10,690 nucleotides of DNA, taken from the NCBI GenBank assembly GCA_964358175.1, contig CAYHOI010000067.1, positions 1-10,690 of the forward strand, in the 5' to 3' direction. The notes below the pieces were generated by a model. It saw only the letters and a list, made by a program, of their open reading frames with translations, searched no databases and was not told the origin of the DNA. Below, in pieces: positions 6,096 to 10,690 of this stretch. A program made the position numbers and the translations under genes. This DNA comes from CAYHOI01 sp964358175. GTDB taxonomy: Bacteria > Margulisbacteria > Riflemargulisbacteria > GWF2-35-9. Numbering within the stretch: the first letter of the stretch is position 1; each line of letters starts with the position of its first letter.

Positions 6096-6554
6096 ATGAA
6101 AAAGGCATTTACCTTGATTGAGTTATTGATTGTCATTACAGTGATCGCGATTTTGGCTGGCATTTTAGTGCCGTCGTTTCGTAGTTATCAAAATGAGGCA
6201 TGGCATGTTAAGGCCGAGGGCGATATCAGTTCACTTCAGCTTGCTGTTGAGTCCTTTTTTAGACAAAATGACAATCGGTTCCCTGATGGTCTTGGGGAGT
6301 TGATTACGGTTTCACCCCGCTATATTCCCAATCTGCCCAAAGATCCCTATCGGACAAATGGTGTTAACTATGGCTACGAAATCGTTACCAAAAAACCGGG
6401 TAGCGAAACTTTTTATGTGCTCTACTCGAATGGAACCAATCACGTTCGGGATTGGAAATGGGATGAAAAAGAGGGATCCGTTATTTTAAGTGATAAGAGT
6501 GATGATGTCGTTTTCACCAATGCGATGATTGGATCGTTAGCCGAAGCCAAATAA
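6096..6554 (+). CDS. Type II secretion/type IV pilus-like pseudopilin (GspG-like)
   Basis: It is a 152-aa prepilin. The N-terminus MKKAFTLIELLIVITVIAIL shows the class III signal: a prepilin peptidase should cut between Ala4 and Phe5 and methylate Phe5, with the conserved Glu at mature position 5 (residue 9), followed by the hydrophobic assembly helix to about residue 27. Residue -1 is Ala rather than the more usual Gly, which some prepilins show. The C-terminal part resembles the GspG fold: LQLAVESFFRQNDNRFPDG, LPKDPYRTNG and YVLYSNG. ATG 6096 is preferred over GTG 6081 because GAAGGGA (6083-6089) sits 6 nt upstream and the shorter form is a standard short prepilin leader. No secretion or pilus assembly genes are nearby, so the machine it joins is elsewhere in the genome. 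Confidence 0.9.
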   Translation: MKKAFTLIELLIVITVIAILAGILVPSFRSYQNEAWHVKAEGDISSLQLAVESFFRQNDNRFPDGLGELITVSPRYIPNLPKDPYRTNGVNYGYEIVTKKPGSETFYVLYSNGTNHVRDWKWDEKEGSVILSDKSDDVVFTNAMIGSLAEAK

Positions 6555-6568
6555 GGAGGACTCACAGA

Positions 6569-6802
6569 ATGGATAATGAAATATTGTCTTGTAAGCATGG
6601 ATTGATTAAGCAGACCTGTTTGTATTGTAAAGAATTGGATGACGCAGTCGTCATTAGCGAGAAAGAGATATCTGTTTCTCAGAAGAATTGGCAAAGCAGT
6701 TCATTTTTTGATAATTCAGCTCATAATTCTTCAGTTGGTGATCTGGAATATGATATCGATGATGATTTTGTGGATGTTGATTTTGACAACGACAGCGAGT
6801 AG
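6569..6802 (+). CDS. Small Cys/His zinc-binding-like protein with acidic tail, 77 aa
   Basis: The start ATG follows a strong AAGGAGG (6553-6559), which overlaps the stop codon of the pilin gene, so translation is probably coupled. The N-terminus has the pattern C-x-H-G-x6-C-x2-C (Cys8, His10, Cys17, Cys20), a plausible single zinc site. Residues 40-56 are Ser/Asn-rich, and the last 20 residues are strongly acidic (DIDDDFVDVDFDNDSE). I do not recognise a named family. The acidic tail could mimic nucleic acid or bind a basic partner, but this is inference. Its stop overlaps the metX GTG by one base (TAGTG). Confidence 0.8.
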   Translation: MDNEILSCKHGLIKQTCLYCKELDDAVVISEKEISVSQKNWQSSSFFDNSAHNSSVGDLEYDIDDDFVDVDFDNDSE

Positions 6803-7914
6803 TGCAGGATCTCGTTAAAAAACAAACGCTGACCTTTGGATACCCCCCGGATGAACTCCAACTTGAGAGCGGGAGAACACTTGGGCCCATTACCCTAGCA
6901 TACGAGACTTATGGAACCCTGAACGCCAGAGGGGATAATGCGATTATGGTGTGTACCGGACTGACCGCAGACTCTCATGCGGCGGGCAAGTATTCACTTA
7001 GGGATCAGTACCCCGGTTGGTGGGACAGCTTGATCGGATCAGGCAAAGCGTTCGACACGGATCGCTATTTTGTCATCTGTGCGAATATGCTGGGGGGATG
7101 CATGGGTTCCACAGGCCCCTCATCAATTTATCCCATAACCGGAAAACCTTATGGGATGCTTTTCCCTGTTATTACGGTTACGGATATGGTTCATGCACAG
7201 AAGAAATTATTGGATCATCTGGGGGTTGTAGAACTATTTTGTGTAACAGGTGGATCGCTTGGAGGTATGCAAGCCCTTGAGTGGTCGTTTTTATACCCAT
7301 CCTATGTTCGCAGTATAATTCCGATAGCCTGTTCTGCGCATCTCTCTGCTCAGGGTATTGCCTTTAATGAAATAGGACGACAAACCATTATGGCGGATCC
7401 CTTTTGGAATAATGGGGATTATTATCTGAACAAGCCCCCTGTTTACGGACTGGCTATTGCGAGAATGATTGGCCATATTACCTATTTGAGTGAAGAGAAA
7501 CTTCAGCAACGTTTCGGTCGAAAAATGGTTCAACCAGATGTTATTCGAGAAGAACAGGCGGATCAGTTTGAAATTGAAAGCTATTTGCATTATAAGGGGC
7601 ATACTTTTGTGGAGCGCTTTGATGCCAACTCCTATTTGTACCTTACGAGGGCTTTGGATTTGTATGATTTACTCAGGGGACAGGATTTTGAATCAGGGCT
7701 TGCATCTATTCGAACCCCAAGCCTCTTTATTGCCATGACGTCCGACTGGCTTTTCCCTGCAGTTGAAACAAAGAAACTTCAAGAGACACTTGAGAAACAG
7801 GGGAAGCAATCCCTTTACCGTGAGGTTAAGTCTATTCACGGGCATGACGGGTTTCTGATTGAATATGATGCAATGACCCCGATGATCAAGGAATTCCTGG
7901 ATTCGATGACGTAG
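6802..7914 (+). CDS. metX: Homoserine O-acyltransferase (O-acetyltransferase) MetX
   Basis: It acylates the hydroxyl of L-homoserine from acyl-CoA in methionine biosynthesis, preparing it for sulfur addition. It is a 370-aa alpha/beta-hydrolase-fold acyltransferase. Family marks: PITLAYETYGTLN (29-41), CANMLGGCMGSTGPSS (93-108), nucleophile elbow GGSLGGMQALEW (150-161, Ser152), the acid in TSDWLFP (Asp315) and the base in GHDGFL (His348). The triad is complete. Acetyl versus succinyl specificity cannot be settled by eye, since MetX proteins use either. The start GTG at 6802 overlaps the previous stop by one base and no better start lies nearby. No metY or other methionine gene is in the window, and no SAM riboswitch is visible before the gene, which fits transcription from the pilin promoter. 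Confidence 0.95.
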   Translation: MQDLVKKQTLTFGYPPDELQLESGRTLGPITLAYETYGTLNARGDNAIMVCTGLTADSHAAGKYSLRDQYPGWWDSLIGSGKAFDTDRYFVICANMLGGCMGSTGPSSIYPITGKPYGMLFPVITVTDMVHAQKKLLDHLGVVELFCVTGGSLGGMQALEWSFLYPSYVRSIIPIACSAHLSAQGIAFNEIGRQTIMADPFWNNGDYYLNKPPVYGLAIARMIGHITYLSEEKLQQRFGRKMVQPDVIREEQADQFEIESYLHYKGHTFVERFDANSYLYLTRALDLYDLLRGQDFESGLASIRTPSLFIAMTSDWLFPAVETKKLQETLEKQGKQSLYREVKSIHGHDGFLIEYDAMTPMIKEFLDSMT

Positions 7915-7951
7915 GTATGCTCGTCGTATATATAGGATTTACAAAGAAGCG

Positions 7952-7974
7952 GGGACAGAATTGAATCCTGTCCC
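7952..7974. repeat. GGGACAG...CTGTCCC palindrome (REP-like)
   Basis: GGGACAG (7952-7958) and CTGTCCC (7968-7974) form a perfect 7-bp stem around a 9-nt loop. It lies between the convergent metX and SLH-barrel genes, and its right arm reaches into the stop codon (TAG, 7976-7974) of the latter. Palindromes of the GGGGACAG...CTGTCCCC type are, to my knowledge, common dispersed repeats in many Gram-negative genomes, some linked to REP-associated tyrosine transposases. There is no clear T-tract, though the stem could still slow transcription from both sides. Confidence 0.5.
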
Positions 7975-9839
7975 TACCTGACTTCGTATTTGTAACTATC
8001 CCAGTTATAGAGATCCGCGATATAGAGTTGGCCTACTTTTGAGTTGTAGAAAACGGCAGCCATCTCGGCGCGACTGATACTCTTTTGCGGCTGGAATGTT
8101 CCATCGGCGTATCCTTCAATGAGACCATTATCGACACCCGTTTCAACGAAGCGGCTGAACTCTGATCCAGCTGGAACATCCCTGAATCGTGACTTTGTGG
8201 TTGTTACTGGAACCTTTAGGTCATCCGCTTTGACCATTGAGATGACGATGTCCCGACGGATGGAAGGTTTTTCCGGGGCGAATTTTTGTTGAGAATATCC
8301 AGAAACGAGACCTGCATTGTACGCAGAGATAATATAGGGTGAAGCCCAGTGTTTGCGAATATCTACAAAGGTAGACTTGGTTGTCTTTTCGGGGATCGGC
8401 AGGTTTTTCGATCGAACCAGCATTGTGGAAAATTCGCCACGTTTTATACGCTCATGGGGATGAAAAAGTCTGTCCGGAAAACCATGAATAACCTTCGCCG
8501 TTGCGAGCTCCTCGATATACTTCCGTGCCCAGTTCTTCCCTGAAACATCGGAGAACGATGCTAGGTAAAGGATGCGTTTATCTGTAAATCCAAGGACTTT
8601 ATCTTTCTGATCGTAGGCGGTCAACCGAACGACATGTTTTCCGAAGTCAGTCAGTGTCACCTCAGAGGAAAAATGTCCGTTGATCGGTTTGACAACAAAT
8701 TCATTTACTTTCAGATACGCAACATCAGGAAGCACAGATCCAGTGAACTTATGGGTCTTTTTATAGGTAATCAGTTTATCAAACGTGCCATCAACATTGA
8801 TATAGGAAATTACGCGAGACACTTCAGGTTCTTCAGATTTTTTTGCGGGAAGAATGTCAATGAGCATTGATAAATAGTGACTATTGTTGGCATTGATGTT
8901 GTCAGGATCTATTTCGTAGGCATAATCGAAACGAAGACCTTGGTAATTTACGCCTAGACCAAGTGCATATTTGAGAACTTGTCTTGTTGAGGTGCCGCTT
9001 GACGCCTCGTCAATCAAGGATAGTCCTCCCCTTAGGCTTAGGAGATTATTAGGTCGATACTCAACCCCGAATCTGGGCGACAACGATCCGTATGCGCTTA
9101 TGAGGTCAGCTTGGGCAACCACATCGATGGATTGTCCGTCTAAATAGAGGAGGCTATCTTGGTTGCTTCCAGCCAGCCGATAGCAAGCTCCAGCACTCAT
9201 GCCATATTCCATGTTGCTGACATGACTAGTACCCCAATTCATTCCCGTGGGCAAGAAATTGTGGTACACGAGGGAAAGCTTTAATGCCCGATTGAATCGA
9301 TAGAGTATTCCAAAGTCAGCGTTGAAGCCACTGCTGTTGTAGGCCATTGCGCCAGAAGTGTTTTCTGCAGACAGCTTCCCCGTGAGTCCCACGGCGAGGG
9401 AGTTTTCTCTTGTAAAGGGGGTTTGAACAAGGGATGCGATGGCCACGGCACCCATTGCGTTGGCATACTCTGAGGATCCAGTGCCGATGATGCGGCCTGA
9501 CAGGAGGTCTCGGCCTGTTGAAGATATTCCGGTTACGCCAGAATACTGTCCGCCCAATCCGATAACAATATTACTCAGAGGGATCACGGCAACGCCATTA
9601 AGGCTAAATATTGAGTCGAGTGCTGAATTTTGCATAACACCGAGCTGAAGATTTGAGATCTGAACCAAACCAGCTGGATTTGAAAAAAGGGCAGATGCAT
9701 CATCTGCTAAAGCAGAATAGGCATTCCCCAGAGCTATTGACCGGGCACTTAATCTTGCCATCGATGGGTCGGTTGTAAAATCACCCAGGGAGAGACTTCC
9801 TAAAAGAAAAAGTCCTATTAATATTTGTAAACGATTCAT
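7974..9839 (-). CDS. PorV/UPF0164-like outer-membrane barrel with Ig-like and three SLH domains
   Basis: The protein is 621 aa from ATG 9839; residue numbers here count from the alternative GTG at 9848 (three more residues). The ATG is preferred because AGGAGG (9848-9853) lies 8 nt before it. Order of parts: signal peptide (about 1-22), PorV/PorQ/UPF0164-like segment with the family's LSARSIALGNAYSALADDAS and FSNPAGL (33-61), beta-barrel strands to about 333, an Ig-like domain (about 357-430, with SVLPDVAYLKVN), then three SLH repeats beginning near FSDVSGKNWA (432), FVDIRKHWAS (494) and FRDVPAGSEF (555), with GFPD, GYSQ and GYADGTF turn motifs. The barrel should sit in the outer membrane while SLH repeats usually bind cell-wall polymer, so a tether role is inferred. 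SLH1 and SLH3 keep the RGEF/RAEM motif; SLH2 has RRDI. It follows the partial upstream gene by 12 bp with its Shine-Dalgarno across that gene's stop. Confidence 0.88.
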   Translation of the reverse strand: MNRLQILIGLFLLGSLSLGDFTTDPSMARLSARSIALGNAYSALADDASALFSNPAGLVQISNLQLGVMQNSALDSIFSLNGVAVIPLSNIVIGLGGQYSGVTGISSTGRDLLSGRIIGTGSSEYANAMGAVAIASLVQTPFTRENSLAVGLTGKLSAENTSGAMAYNSSGFNADFGILYRFNRALKLSLVYHNFLPTGMNWGTSHVSNMEYGMSAGACYRLAGSNQDSLLYLDGQSIDVVAQADLISAYGSLSPRFGVEYRPNNLLSLRGGLSLIDEASSGTSTRQVLKYALGLGVNYQGLRFDYAYEIDPDNINANNSHYLSMLIDILPAKKSEEPEVSRVISYINVDGTFDKLITYKKTHKFTGSVLPDVAYLKVNEFVVKPINGHFSSEVTLTDFGKHVVRLTAYDQKDKVLGFTDKRILYLASFSDVSGKNWARKYIEELATAKVIHGFPDRLFHPHERIKRGEFSTMLVRSKNLPIPEKTTKSTFVDIRKHWASPYIISAYNAGLVSGYSQQKFAPEKPSIRRDIVISMVKADDLKVPVTTTKSRFRDVPAGSEFSRFVETGVDNGLIEGYADGTFQPQKSISRAEMAAVFYNSKVGQLYIADLYNWDSYKYEVR

Positions 9840-9851
9840 AATCCTCACCTC

Positions 9852-10690
9852 CTACCGAATGACTAAAAACTTTCCTGTTCCGATAACACTCTTATCTGAA
9901 ACCACCCTGACAATATAGACGCCATTTGCCCACTTTTGGCCAAAGGCATCAGTTCCGCTGACAGATACTTCATTGTAGCCGGCTTGTCCGGCGAAAGAAG
10001 GTCTGCTGAGAAGCTTCCCCGCAATGTTGTAGATATATACAGTAATGGTGCCGGCCTGGTTCAGTTCGTAAGCCAGCGTAAGATTTCCAAGGTCTGGATT
10101 GTACGGGGTAGGATAAGGCAGTATCGTTGTGCCAGATTTGAGAGCCATTGCGTCCCCAGTATTGGCTACTTTTAGAACCCATGACTGTTCGGCAGAAGTA
10201 TTGCCGGCCCAATCAGTTGCTGAAACTTTTAGCAGATTATTGCCAGCGGATAACGTTACGACGAAAGAGACAGCGTTATCGGTCGCGGGAACAGTGAACG
10301 TTGCCGACTGAGTGATCGTCCCGCTAACATTAAGCGTACCGATCAGACTGCTCGAAACAAGGCCTGTGCGAACATAAGCTGTCAACGTAATGACTCGGCT
10401 GACATAATCATTGTTGGCGAGCTTTGTCGAACCAGAAAATAAGTTTCCGCTGACATCAAACATGCCGGACAGTAACCCGCCACCACCAGACTGATTTACT
10501 TTTGAAAATTGATTCACCACCGCAGAATAATTGCCAGCTGAATCAAAAGCAAAGAGACTGTAATAGTAGGCTTGATCCAGGGTCACACTGGTGTCGGTGT
10601 ACTGAGACGCCAACCCGCTAAATACGATGGTTCCGTCTGTTGGGGTTGTTGCGTAACGATCTGTTCTTCGGGTAATCATTGTTCCCGCAT
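9852..10690 (-). CDS. Secreted multi-Ig protein, C-terminal part, FlgD/T9SS-like end (5' partial)
   Basis: The frame is open to the right edge of the window, so the N-terminus is missing; the ATG at 10679 is probably internal. Counting from it, residues 1-55 look like the end of a fibronectin-III-type domain (RRTDRYATTPTDGT, then YYYSLFAFDSAGNYSA). A Gly-rich linker is at 64-70, an Ig-like beta domain at about 70-172 (NNLLKVSATDWAGNTS), and a C-terminal FlgD-Ig/type IX sorting-like domain at 187-275 with YPTPYNPDLGN, VYIYNIAGKLL and ANGVYIVRVVS, ending KFLVIR. Such C-terminal domains are found on secreted or surface proteins in Bacteroidetes and several candidate phyla. In true T9SS systems PorV shuttles such cargo, so its position just ahead of a PorV-like gene is suggestive. 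The full size and any enzymatic domain lie outside the window. Confidence 0.85.
   Translation of the reverse strand, partial: AGTMITRRTDRYATTPTDGTIVFSGLASQYTDTSVTLDQAYYYSLFAFDSAGNYSAVVNQFSKVNQSGGGGLLSGMFDVSGNLFSGSTKLANNDYVSRVITLTAYVRTGLVSSSLIGTLNVSGTITQSATFTVPATDNAVSFVVTLSAGNNLLKVSATDWAGNTSAEQSWVLKVANTGDAMALKSGTTILPYPTPYNPDLGNLTLAYELNQAGTITVYIYNIAGKLLSRPSFAGQAGYNEVSVSGTDAFGQKWANGVYIVRVVSDKSVIGTGKFLVIR

Noticed and set aside
7291..7602. Antisense ORF within metX
   Set aside because: metX is complete and conserved here; the opposite frame shows no family features.
9830..9848. GTG at 9848 as start of the SLH-barrel gene
   Set aside because: It would overlap the AGGAGG itself; the ATG at 9839 has the proper 8-nt spacing.

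Overview
The window reads as a piece of a diderm (two-membrane) bacterial chromosome of moderate G+C. The evidence is an outer-membrane beta-barrel protein joined to S-layer homology (SLH) domains, a secreted protein with a FlgD/type-IX-like C-terminal Ig domain, a GspG-like pseudopilin and ordinary housekeeping genes. This mix recalls candidate phyla near Margulisbacteria/Saganbacteria, but that placement is a recollection-based guess. I see no rRNA, tRNA, CRISPR array, transposase or integrase.

Left part (1-1777, + strand): a small set of genes I do not recognise. A 239-aa gene overlaps a 129-aa gene by 4 nt. The 129-aa frame ends next to a GGGG run, and the -1 frame then stays open for a further 56 codons, the last 44 of which could also start at an ATG at 1225. 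A gap of about 205 nt follows, holding a 107-bp structure bounded by 14-bp inverted arms. Then comes a 70-aa ORF with a strong Shine-Dalgarno and an 8-G tract. The set ends about 20 bp from the convergent housekeeping genes and looks like an accessory insertion. This is the least explained part of the window.

Middle part (1798-6001, - strand, transcribed leftward): a zinc-ribbon/TPR protein, a type I DAHP synthase (first step of the shikimate pathway), a metallo-beta-lactamase-fold hydrolase, miaA (tRNA A37 dimethylallyltransferase) and a secreted alpha/beta hydrolase. Spacing is tight except for a 163-bp gap before the MBL gene, so this is one or two operons.

Right-centre (6034-7914, + strand): a good sigma70-type promoter reads into a GspG-like pseudopilin, a 77-aa Cys/His mini-protein with an acidic tail, and metX (homoserine O-acyltransferase). 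The Shine-Dalgarno of the mini-protein gene overlaps the pilin stop codon, and the metX GTG overlaps the mini-protein stop by one base, so the three look translationally coupled although their functions differ.

Right end (7974-10690, - strand): a surface-protein pair. The upstream gene, cut by the window edge, ends in an Ig/FlgD-like C-terminal domain. Twelve bases later comes a 621-aa protein with signal peptide, PorV/UPF0164-like barrel, Ig-like domain and three SLH repeats. A short palindrome of a type seen as genome-wide repeats lies between this gene and metX and overlaps the stop codon.
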